35,830 bases of DNA from Candidatus Saccharimonadota bacterium. Its GTDB lineage: Bacteria > Patescibacteriota > Saccharimonadia > Saccharimonadales > Saccharimonadaceae. The DNA lies in NCBI GenBank assembly GCA_905371715.1, contig CAJPLV010000011.1:1-35830 (forward strand). The letters are read 5' to 3'. Both the position numbers and the translations under genes were made by a program. Below are positions 26,472 through 33,501 of the stretch, one piece after another (position 1 is the stretch's first letter; every line of letters starts with the position of its first letter). The notes under the pieces are model-generated. The model was not told where the DNA came from. It saw only the letters and a list, made by a program, of their open reading frames with translations, and did not search any database.

Positions 26472-26494
26472 ATATTGCAAATTTGTTGCAATAT
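26472..26494. promoter_or_regulatory. Palindromic operator (9-5-9) of the second Fur-family gene
   Basis: ATATTGCAA-ATTTG-TTGCAATAT, a perfect 9-bp inverted repeat with a 5-nt centre. It embeds TTGCAA-N5-TTGCAA, which resembles the Nur (nickel-responsive Fur) box described in Streptomyces. It lies immediately upstream of the -10 box, covering the spacer and -35 zone. Confidence 0.78.
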
Positions 26495-26497
26495 AGA

Positions 26498-26503
26498 TAT
26501 ACT
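26498..26503 (+). promoter_or_regulatory. -10 box of the second Fur-family gene (near-leaderless)
   Basis: TATACT, 10 nt before the ATG at 26514 and 4 nt after the operator. Confidence 0.6.
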
Positions 26504-26513
26504 AAGTAACATT

Positions 26514-26945
26514 ATGAATGACGCTCTGCAAACACTAGAAACCATCCTACGGCAGCATCAACTACATGTCACCAAACCGCGCCGTACGGTATTTACTGCA
26601 TTATATGATCAGCCGCCGCGCTATATCGGCGAGCTGATACGCGCGACAGCATCATCAATCGATCGCGTTAGCGTATACCGTACGGTTGAGCTATTTGAGC
26701 GCCTTGGTATCGTACACGTCGTTCCTGTCGGCTGGAAACATAAAATCGAATTATCCGACACATTTAACAAGCACCACCACCACGCCACCTGCCGGCAATG
26801 CGGACGCGTAATTGATTTGCCCGAGAATCACACGCTTGAACGCCTTATTGCATCAATTGCCGCCGAATATCATATTCATAATCCATTGCATATCCTTGAA
26901 ATTCAAGGAATTTGCACGCACTGCGCTCAAACGAAAAAATCGTAG
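26514..26945 (+). CDS. Fur-family metal-dependent regulator (second of two)
   Basis: 143 residues from the ATG at 26514. The longer frame to 26463 runs through the operator and promoter and is rejected. Winged helix at about 15-80 ('VTKPRRTVFTALYDQPPRYIGEL', 'DRVSVYRTVELFERLGIV'). Metal/dimer domain with 'KHHHHATCRQCGRVIDL' and 'EIQGICTHC', giving two structural CxxC pairs and a His cluster. The palindrome over its own promoter predicts autorepression. The embedded TTGCAA-N5-TTGCAA raises a nickel-responsive (Nur) reading, but Zn or Mn are equally possible from protein sequence alone. Divergent from uvrA. Confidence 0.92.
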   Translation: MNDALQTLETILRQHQLHVTKPRRTVFTALYDQPPRYIGELIRATASSIDRVSVYRTVELFERLGIVHVVPVGWKHKIELSDTFNKHHHHATCRQCGRVIDLPENHTLERLIASIAAEYHIHNPLHILEIQGICTHCAQTKKS

Positions 26946-26976
26946 CGACTGTTATGGCGCTTATCGTTGCATGTTT

Positions 26977-27006
26977 TTGACCTAATTGCTATATTATTGT
27001 TATAAA
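26977..27006 (+). promoter_or_regulatory. Promoter upstream of a small membrane protein
   Basis: -35 TTGACC (26977-26982), 18-nt spacer, -10 TATAAA (27001-27006). Predicted start near 27013, about 20 nt before the ATG at 27032. Confidence 0.65.
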
Positions 27007-27031
27007 TAAAAGTAATCTAGGGCGCGCCACC

Positions 27032-27277
27032 ATGAAATGCAAGCACTTATTTCTTACCACATTTGGACTCGCGATAGCGGGAATACTTTTCGTACATAGC
27101 AGCAGCTTTTTCGACACATTGCTTAGCTTTATGCTCACTGGCATGATTCCCGGGACGACAATCAGCGTCCCCTATTGGATAATACTTGGCAGCTGTATCA
27201 TTCTGATCGTCGGTATCATTGACGCGGCATGCAGCACAGCGCCGCTCAAACCGCCGACACATACTTCGGGATACTAA
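27032..27277 (+). CDS. Small two-helix membrane protein, function unknown
   Basis: 81 residues with two hydrophobic helices (about 5-21 and 46-66) joined by a Gly/Thr-rich loop, and a short Pro/Thr tail. No family is recognised. Support for a real gene is a near-consensus promoter ending 25 nt upstream, an AGGG 10 nt before the ATG, and the hydrophobic pattern. It ends 7 bp from the convergent sbcB stop. Confidence 0.6.
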   Translation: MKCKHLFLTTFGLAIAGILFVHSSSFFDTLLSFMLTGMIPGTTISVPYWIILGSCIILIVGIIDAACSTAPLKPPTHTSGY

Positions 27278-27284
27278 TCTTAAT

Positions 27285-28703
27285 CTAATCTGGCTCTGGC
27301 AAAATTGACTCTGCCCACAATTGCAGCTCTTGCACGATAAATTCTTTGCCAGGATCAAGCGCACTAGCCGCAAACCGCTGCAGCGCCGCCATATATTTTG
27401 GTAATTGCGTCTGTATGCGTGCTGCGCGCCATGTTTGCCACATTTCACGCTCATCACCGCTCAGTGTTTTCGGGAAGTTGCGCGCTTTATAATGCAACAA
27501 CAGTCCCGGCAGCCGCTCGTCGGCAAAATTGGGATGAAAATCATCCAGCTCGCGCTCGCTTGCGTTGCGCACTGCTTCGGCGCGCAACCGATCGCGGTCA
27601 TTCAAAAACCCATCGTATAACTGCGCTTCCGGATCGGGCGATCGCGTAAATTCGGGTTTGTTTTCAAAAATCGTACGTAATTTCTCAGCGAATTCTGGGT
27701 GTGCCAGAAGAATTTTTTGGTGTTTCGCTATCGTCTCGGCGTCAAGCGATATTTTCGCCCACCCGCCGCCGTGCGCCAACACACCAAGCGGCGCTACTGC
27801 CGGACAGCGATTCGGCTGCAGCTCTTTTGCCGGCAACTTTACGAAATCTTCAGCCTGGCGCTCCTGCCAGCTCGCGTACACTTTATGCGCTAATTCCGAC
27901 TCGCTTAAATCAATAAACGGCGTCGGATCATATCGTAAATCATACACCACAACGTTGCCATTACGTCCTGCCGACAGCGGGAACGCGGCTGTCGTCTTAG
28001 CGAATTCCTTGTCGTAACGCCCGCTACTATAAACAAACGGCTTTTTATCGTCGACATTTACAAGTTTTACAACCTCTTTTTTATCGCGCATTTTTAGTAA
28101 ATATTCAAACAATTGCGGTTGTTTATCGCGAATCAATTTTGTTACGTCAATCAATGCATCAACATCGCTCATCGCGTCATGAGCATTCTTGTGAGCAATA
28201 CCATTTTCGCGCGTAATGAGTTCAAGCCGGTTCGTTGGCTCGCCAGCATCATCAAGCGGCCAGCTAATACCTTCAGGCCGGAGCGCCCGCGTCATCCGCA
28301 CTACGTCAAGCATGTCCCAGCGCGACCGACCATCTTTCCAGCACCATTCGTATGGATCGTAAAAATTACGCCACAGCAGATGGCGAATGAACTCGTCGTC
28401 AAACCGAATGTTATTGAACCCGACAACGATTGTGTCAGGCGTAAAAATTTCATCGTTTAGTATGCGCGCAAACTGCACCTCGCTATAGCCCTCATCGACA
28501 GTTTTTTGCGGCGTAATACCAGTGACCATTAGCGCATCAGGGTTCGGCAGCGTGTCGTCACTGAGCGCTACAAGCATATTATACGGCTCGCCGATTGGCG
28601 TAAGATCCATGCTTGTCCGCCGCCCCGCAAATTGCATAATCCGGTCTTCGCGCGCGTTTAATCCGCTGGTTTCTAAGTCGTAGAAAAAGAATGTTTGCGC
28701 CAT
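27285..28703 (-). CDS. sbcB: Exodeoxyribonuclease I
   Basis: 472 residues, the ExoI family length. The DEDDh exonuclease domain opens with 'FYDLETSGLN' (Asp9, Glu11), then 'GFNNIRFDDEF' and 'HDAMSDVDA'. The ExoI SH3-like and C-terminal helical parts follow ('NRCPAVAPLGVLA', 'ERLPGLLLHYKARNFPKTLSGDE'). ExoI degrades single-stranded DNA 3' to 5' in mismatch repair and recombination. The -10 box is 6 nt before the ATG (leaderless). Confidence 0.95.
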   Translation of the reverse strand: MAQTFFFYDLETSGLNAREDRIMQFAGRRTSMDLTPIGEPYNMLVALSDDTLPNPDALMVTGITPQKTVDEGYSEVQFARILNDEIFTPDTIVVGFNNIRFDDEFIRHLLWRNFYDPYEWCWKDGRSRWDMLDVVRMTRALRPEGISWPLDDAGEPTNRLELITRENGIAHKNAHDAMSDVDALIDVTKLIRDKQPQLFEYLLKMRDKKEVVKLVNVDDKKPFVYSSGRYDKEFAKTTAAFPLSAGRNGNVVVYDLRYDPTPFIDLSESELAHKVYASWQERQAEDFVKLPAKELQPNRCPAVAPLGVLAHGGGWAKISLDAETIAKHQKILLAHPEFAEKLRTIFENKPEFTRSPDPEAQLYDGFLNDRDRLRAEAVRNASERELDDFHPNFADERLPGLLLHYKARNFPKTLSGDEREMWQTWRAARIQTQLPKYMAALQRFAASALDPGKEFIVQELQLWAESILPEPD

Positions 28704-28709
28704 ACTCTT

Positions 28710-28715
28710 AGTATA
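28710..28715 (-). promoter_or_regulatory. Extended -10 box giving a leaderless sbcB transcript
   Basis: TGCTATACT on the minus strand (TATACT at 28710-28715), 6 nt before the ATG. Confidence 0.62.
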
Positions 28716-28789
28716 GCAAAAAATAGTTTTAGCGCGTTACGGACCATAATTAAGATAGCCACAGCGCTCTCTACACAACCATTTTGCGC

Positions 28790-30100
28790 CTATTGTTCAA
28801 CTAACGTCAACTCGCTCTCGCCGATTCGCACGATACTCTCGCCTGTCGCGCCCTGGCGGACTAGCTCGTGCGTAATACCCGTCCGTTTCATAATGTCGCG
28901 CAGGCGGTTTACCGCCTCAAATTGATCAAAATTCGTCCGGCGGGCAAACTTCTCGATTTTTTTACCTCGGACTATAAAAACTGCTACCGGCTCGCCACCC
29001 TCGTTCGTCTCATCTGGCAGCCGCTCAACTGTCCACGCGTCGGTCAATTGGTCTTCATCAAGCGAAATTACCGGCAGACCGGTCTCTACTTCGCCCTCTT
29101 GTTGCTGCTCGCGCTGACGGTATGCTTTGACTGCGCGCCGCAGCAGCCGCAACAAATCTTTCACGCCCCGCCCTGATTGCGATGAGATAGCCACAATCTC
29201 CGCATTATTCGCCACTTTTTGCAGTGCTGTTTTTTGCATCGCAATAATCTCCTCGTCCAGTCCTTCGCATTTTGTCAACGCAATAATCTCTGGGCGCGCT
29301 GCTAACTCCGGACTATATTTTTCAAGCTCGCGGCGAATCGCTACATATTTTTCTGCTGGATCGTTATTGTACACGTCAATCATATGGAGCAACACTGCCG
29401 TCCGCTCGACATGGCGCAAAAATTGGTCGCCCAAGCCTTTGCCTTCGCTCGCACCTTCAATCAACCCTGGAATATCAGCAATAAGAATACTGCCGTCATC
29501 AATATCAGCCACTCCTAGATTTGGTGTCAAAGTGGTAAATTCATAATTCGCAATTTCCGGGCGCGCATTTGACACGACACTCAAAAAGGTTGATTTTCCC
29601 GCATTCGGAAAGCCGACCAACCCGACATCCGCTAATAATTTCAACTCCAATTCAGCTTCAAACGATTCGCCCGACTCGCCAAGCTCTGCCATGCGCGGCG
29701 TTTGGCGTACGCTCGACTTAAAGTGCGCATTGCCAAACCCGCCGTCGCCGCCTTTCGCAATCACTGCTTCTTCGCCGTGGCGCGCCAAATCAGCTACGAT
29801 AGCACCGTCGCGCTTAACGATCGTGCCAACGGGGACTTTTACGATCAAGCGCTCGCCCGCGCGTCCCGCCTTTTTTCTTTTACTGCCAGCTACGCCGTTC
29901 TCTGCTTTGAGCTTTGGCTGATAACGGAATTTCAACAGCGTATTGAGCTGCTCGGTCGCAACAAAAACAACGTCGCCGCCCTTGCCACCGTCGCCGCCAT
30001 CCGGACCGCCTTTATCAACAAAAATCTCGTGGCGAAAGCTCACTGCGCCGTCGCCGCCTTTACCGGCTGTTACCGTTACCTTTGCTGTATCAACAAACAT
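28790..30100 (-). CDS. obg: GTPase Obg/CgtA
   Basis: 436 residues. Obg fold at about 1-157 (Gly-rich 'AGKGGDGAVSFRHE', 'GGPDGGDGGKGGDV'). G domain at about 158-330 with G1 'GFPNAGKST', G3 'DIPGLIEGA' and G4 'TKCEG'. C-terminal OCT domain at about 355-430. Essential ribosome-assembly and stress GTPase. The ATG is the canonical Obg start ('MFVDTAKV'). A TATACT box lies 6 nt upstream, so the transcript is probably leaderless. Separated from the LysM-CHAP gene by a terminator hairpin. Confidence 0.97.
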   Translation of the reverse strand: MFVDTAKVTVTAGKGGDGAVSFRHEIFVDKGGPDGGDGGKGGDVVFVATEQLNTLLKFRYQPKLKAENGVAGSKRKKAGRAGERLIVKVPVGTIVKRDGAIVADLARHGEEAVIAKGGDGGFGNAHFKSSVRQTPRMAELGESGESFEAELELKLLADVGLVGFPNAGKSTFLSVVSNARPEIANYEFTTLTPNLGVADIDDGSILIADIPGLIEGASEGKGLGDQFLRHVERTAVLLHMIDVYNNDPAEKYVAIRRELEKYSPELAARPEIIALTKCEGLDEEIIAMQKTALQKVANNAEIVAISSQSGRGVKDLLRLLRRAVKAYRQREQQQEGEVETGLPVISLDEDQLTDAWTVERLPDETNEGGEPVAVFIVRGKKIEKFARRTNFDQFEAVNRLRDIMKRTGITHELVRQGATGESIVRIGESELTLVEQ

Positions 30101-30106
30101 ACTTTC

Positions 30107-30112
30107 AGTATA
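30107..30112 (-). promoter_or_regulatory. Extended -10 box giving a leaderless obg transcript
   Basis: TGTTATACT on the minus strand (TATACT at 30107-30112), 6 nt before the obg ATG. It starts 2 nt beyond the T-run of the terminator at 30115-30146. Confidence 0.62.
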
Positions 30113-30114
30113 AC

Positions 30115-30146
30115 AAAAACGCCCCGAATTTGACAGAGGCGTTTTT
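30115..30146 (-). terminator. Terminator of the LysM-CHAP gene
   Basis: 9-bp stem AAAAACGCC/GGCGTTTTT with a 14-nt loop and a built-in T-run. It is symmetrical, so it could work both ways, but the only gene ending into it is the leftward LysM-CHAP gene. Confidence 0.75.
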
Positions 30147-30164
30147 ACATTTCACAATGTTATT

Positions 30165-31418
30165 TTAATGGATATATTTATAGTAGCCGCTAGTCGCTTC
30201 GCTCCATGAGAGTGTCCCGCGACCGACGCGGTTAAAACCGCCGCCCCAGCGATACCCGTTCATTTCGCTAATCGTGACAGAAACGCCTGGATTCACCGAT
30301 TCAACGATTGCCACGTGACCATAACCGCCGCCATTTGCCATAATTGCCCCAGCACCCGGCGTACCATTTACCATCAATCCTGCAGCACGCGCATTGTATG
30401 CCCACGTGCTAGCGTTACCCCAGTAACTACCGACCGGCAGACCGAGCTGAATACGGCGCTCATATGCATACCACGTACAATTGCCCCAAGCATATTTATT
30501 GCCAGCAGATACCACGCCCCTGAACGATGAGGCAGCACCCGCTGCCGTGCCAGCGCCCCAGTTGCTATTTGCCGGCACGCCGCGGCGCGACGAATTAGCG
30601 TTGCGCGATGATGCAGCATAGCCTGGGCGTTCATTTTCCGGCAAGACGCCGCCAGGAATAATTAAGCGCGTACCGCTTGCGACATTCGCTGAAAGTTCAA
30701 GGTCGTTATACGTAACAATGTCGCTCTTCTTGCTACCATATTTTTCGGCGATCGCATCAAGCGTATCGCCGTCTTTCGTCGTGTACAAAATACCATCTGT
30801 CGGCAGAATTGTCAGCGTCACGTTCGGCTCAAGTGCATCGGAGCTCAAATTGTTCGCCCAAGCGATTGTCGTTTTCTTTAATCCGTATTTCTCGGCAACA
30901 CCGTCAAGCGTATCACCCGCTTGCGTCACATAGGTTGTCGTGCTGCGCGAATCAGCCGTCATATTTACGACTTGCGGCTTACTAATCGTGCTTGAATCGG
31001 TCTGCGCCATCATCGTTTCGACTGCAAGCGATTGCGATAAGTTTGCTACGTTATTGCTGACCGGCATATTTGTCGTGTCGGCAAGCGAAGACGCGATATT
31101 CGCCGCTACCACCGGATCAACCGAGCCAGCTTCACTCTGTACCTTAGCAAGCGTCGTCGTCTGCGTTGTCGGCGAGGCATTTGCAAGCGCCGACGATCGT
31201 TCTGTCGCGACCGGCTGATAGCTAACCGCGATTAACGTTGTAATTAACAAAAATACGCCGAAATACGACGCAATTGACGAAATAGAAAGCGCGCCGCGGC
31301 GTGATCGTTTACTCATATGAGTACGCGCCGACGAATCAAGAGCCTTGCGTGCCATAAAATTCGAGCGAGCTTTTGCTGATGAATCGTTGGTAATGATAAC
31401 CGTTCTCCCGGAACGCAT
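30165..31418 (-). CDS. Cell-wall hydrolase with two LysM domains and a CHAP domain
   Basis: 417 residues. A basic N-terminus, membrane or signal segment (about 44-66), Thr/Ser-rich region, LysM 1 (about 163-206), LysM 2 (about 212-256), Ser/Asn linker, and a C-terminal CHAP amidase/endopeptidase (about 305-417) with catalytic Cys314 ('WGNCTWYAYE'), His368 ('YGHVAIVE') and 'SEMNGYRWGG'. LysM binds peptidoglycan glycans and CHAP cuts peptides; a remodelling enzyme, or one acting on a host wall. The start may be further in: Met22 and Met35 are alternatives, and the ATG at 31418 has only AGGG 13 nt upstream. Preceded by a structured leader of about 194 nt. Confidence 0.92.
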   Translation of the reverse strand: MRSGRTVIITNDSSAKARSNFMARKALDSSARTHMSKRSRRGALSISSIASYFGVFLLITTLIAVSYQPVATERSSALANASPTTQTTTLAKVQSEAGSVDPVVAANIASSLADTTNMPVSNNVANLSQSLAVETMMAQTDSSTISKPQVVNMTADSRSTTTYVTQAGDTLDGVAEKYGLKKTTIAWANNLSSDALEPNVTLTILPTDGILYTTKDGDTLDAIAEKYGSKKSDIVTYNDLELSANVASGTRLIIPGGVLPENERPGYAASSRNANSSRRGVPANSNWGAGTAAGAASSFRGVVSAGNKYAWGNCTWYAYERRIQLGLPVGSYWGNASTWAYNARAAGLMVNGTPGAGAIMANGGGYGHVAIVESVNPGVSVTISEMNGYRWGGGFNRVGRGTLSWSEATSGYYKYIH

Positions 31419-31612
31419 TCACATGCATTCCCTATACCTATTCAAGTCTTTCTCTCTGATTTCCAGAGACGAACCGCCATCGACCATTTTAATTAACTAA
31501 TAGTAACGAAAAAGATTGTTTCGGCAGTTGTACGACTTTTCAAGGTAGTCATTTCTGGGCGCTGCGCGATAAACACTCTCCGTAAAACCTCGCAAACTTA
31601 CAGAAATGTACA
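31419..31612 (-). ncRNA. Structured 5' leader of the LysM-CHAP gene (candidate cis-regulatory RNA)
   Basis: From the predicted start near 31612 to the ATG. Helices seen: CATTTCTG/CAGAAATG (8 bp, arms 31601-31608 and 31550-31557); AACTGCC/GGCGGTT (7 bp with one G-U, arms 31523-31529 and 31472-31478); TCTCTG/CAGAGA (6 bp, loop of 5, 31453-31469). Wall hydrolases are common targets of the ydaO/yuaA c-di-AMP riboswitch, but its conserved core is not recognised here. No ORF is in it. Confidence 0.45.
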
Positions 31613-31618
31613 TGCTTC

Positions 31619-31648
31619 ATTATAGCAGATGAGCGCCTATATTGTCAA
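31619..31648 (-). promoter_or_regulatory. Consensus sigma70 promoter of the LysM-CHAP gene
   Basis: Leftward -35 TTGACA (31643-31648), 18-nt spacer, -10 TATAAT (31619-31624). Both hexamers are perfect. It begins 10 bp after the mltG stop. Confidence 0.85.
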
Positions 31649-31657
31649 TGCTTTTTA

Positions 31658-33103
31658 CTAGATCGCTGCACAGAGTTTTTGACAATGATTTTTAATATTC
31701 GCCTCATGCTCTTCGTTCGTTTTCGCAAAGTAAATTAAACCGTCGTCGCCTGCTAAAAAGAAATTGTAATCAGTTTCGGTTGGGTTCGCGACCGCCCGCA
31801 GCGATAATTCGCCGGGCGCAGCGATCGGCGTTGGCGGCAAGCCCTCGTATTTGCGCGTATTGTACGGCGAATCAATCGACACAAGCGCATTAGTGTCGTC
31901 TTTAGGGATATCAATCTTTGCCTTATCAGCGGCATAGACTGCCGTAATGTCGGATCCGAGCTTTGCGCCTGCGCGGAAACGCTTAATAAAGACTTGCGCG
32001 ATACCGCGCTGATACTGATAGCAGCGCTCTTTACGCTCTGCCGTCGGCTTGTCTTCGCACGTCAACTCGCGCTCAACAATTGACGCAAGCGTGATTCCCT
32101 GGTATAAATTTAGTCCTTGTTCTTTAAATTTCGCGACCAAATTGTTCTTTTGCACGATTTTGTACATATGCGCAAATACCGTTTCGAGAACTTGCTTCGC
32201 TGTCGCATCATCTGCTACGTGATATGTCTCGCCAAACATATAACCTTCAAGCGGCGCATCCGCTGGTTTGTCGGCAAACAACGGACTATCGTATGCCGCG
32301 TGGAATGCCGTCGTAATGTCGTTGTCGCTAAAGCCGGCTTGCTTTAGAACGTAGCGCGCATTTGTTTTATCGGTGCCGCTTCGCGCGCGCGATGCTTTGT
32401 AGCGCGACGCTTCAAGCGTGCCGCCCGGGTAGAACGTAATCGCTTTGAAATCACGGCATCCAGCCGCTAATTTAGCCACTATTTCGGGAACGGTTTGCGA
32501 CGGCGAAATGCGGCACGTACTACCCACCATTGCCTTACCTTCTAAATACGCATAAATTCGGAATGCTAATTCATCGCGAATGACACCTTTTTTTTTCAGC
32601 TTAGCAGCAATTACCGCCGTTGAGTCGCCGTCGCTAATAACAATTGAATGCTTCTCTGTGCTGCGCGAGACCGCTTTTAGCTGGCTGACATACCACAAGT
32701 ACGCGCCGGCAGCCATAGCAATAATAATGCTGAATATAACAAAAGCGATAAGCCACTTTTTATGGCGGCGCGGTTTTTTATTCGGAGAAGACGACGCGTG
32801 TCCTCGTTCTGGCGTATCGCGGCGACTACGGAACGGTTCGGCAGAGTTCTGCGAATTGTTGCGCGGCACGTTCCCTACGTCTGGCAGCGTATTGTTGACG
32901 TTTGACAGGGGGCGTGGGCGCTGCAGCGGCTGGTATTGTGAACCTGGGCGAAACTGCCGCTCCATTTGCGCTTGTGGGCGAGAGTCTACGTGCGGCGGCT
33001 GCCCAGCAGATTGCGGACCAGATGGACGCGGCTGAAAATGCGGCTGCGCCATAGCTTGCGGCGATCGCGGCTCTGGCGACCTAGACCGGCGAAATCCGTC
33101 CAT
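31658..33103 (-). CDS. mltG: Endolytic murein transglycosylase MltG (YceG-like)
   Basis: 481 residues. The first about 115 are a disordered, Pro/Gln/Arg-rich cytoplasmic tail, longer than in E. coli. A membrane helix (about 118-141) and the periplasmic/extracellular YceG domain follow, with the catalytic Glu in 'GITLASIVERE' and the usual 'YNTRKYEGLPPTPIAAPG'. It cuts nascent glycan strands and so ends peptidoglycan polymerisation. The ATG overlaps the ruvX stop (TAATG), so translation is coupled. Confidence 0.95.
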   Translation of the reverse strand: MDGFRRSRSPEPRSPQAMAQPHFQPRPSGPQSAGQPPHVDSRPQAQMERQFRPGSQYQPLQRPRPLSNVNNTLPDVGNVPRNNSQNSAEPFRSRRDTPERGHASSSPNKKPRRHKKWLIAFVIFSIIIAMAAGAYLWYVSQLKAVSRSTEKHSIVISDGDSTAVIAAKLKKKGVIRDELAFRIYAYLEGKAMVGSTCRISPSQTVPEIVAKLAAGCRDFKAITFYPGGTLEASRYKASRARSGTDKTNARYVLKQAGFSDNDITTAFHAAYDSPLFADKPADAPLEGYMFGETYHVADDATAKQVLETVFAHMYKIVQKNNLVAKFKEQGLNLYQGITLASIVERELTCEDKPTAERKERCYQYQRGIAQVFIKRFRAGAKLGSDITAVYAADKAKIDIPKDDTNALVSIDSPYNTRKYEGLPPTPIAAPGELSLRAVANPTETDYNFFLAGDDGLIYFAKTNEEHEANIKNHCQKLCAAI

Positions 33104-33501
33104 TAGTGCGTCTCCAAATAATCTTGCAATATCAAACTTGCCGCTAGCGCGTCAATTTCACCTTTTACGTACGGTTGATTACGCGCGTTCAAAATTTCTT
33201 CAGCCTTAACGCTCGTAAGCGATTCGTCTTGAAAAACGATTTTTGGCGCAATGTCGCGCAGCTGTTCGACGAACCGCTCGACAAATTCCGTCTGCTTCGT
33301 TGGCTCGCCTGCTTGGTTGCGCGGGTACCCGACGACGAGCACATCGGCTTTTTCACGCACGATAATTTCAGCAATCGCCTGAACTTCGCCGCCATCAACA
33401 TTGAGCGTATCATACGCCATCGCGATTTTTACGTCATCACGCGCTAAGGCAACGCCAATTCGCTTCTCGCCGACATCAAGCGCAACGTACGATTTACTCA
33501 T
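33103..33501 (-). CDS. ruvX: Putative pre-16S rRNA nuclease / Holliday-junction resolvase-like RuvX (YqgF)
   Basis: 132 residues, the full YqgF length. RNase H-fold motifs: 'ALDVGEKRIGVAL', 'VVGYPRNQAGEPTKQTEFV', 'DESLTSVKAEEIL', 'DALAASLILQDYL'. The family matures the 5' end of 16S rRNA and was first proposed as a resolvase. It overlaps the end of the upstream Baseplate_J-like gene by 8 nt and the start of mltG. Confidence 0.95.
   Translation of the reverse strand: MSKSYVALDVGEKRIGVALARDDVKIAMAYDTLNVDGGEVQAIAEIIVREKADVLVVGYPRNQAGEPTKQTEFVERFVEQLRDIAPKIVFQDESLTSVKAEEILNARNQPYVKGEIDALAASLILQDYLETH

Noticed and set aside
33206..33216. CGTAAGCGATT, matching part of the surface-promoter spacer motif
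   Set aside because: It lies inside ruvX where it encodes the conserved 'ESLTS' motif, with no promoter around it.
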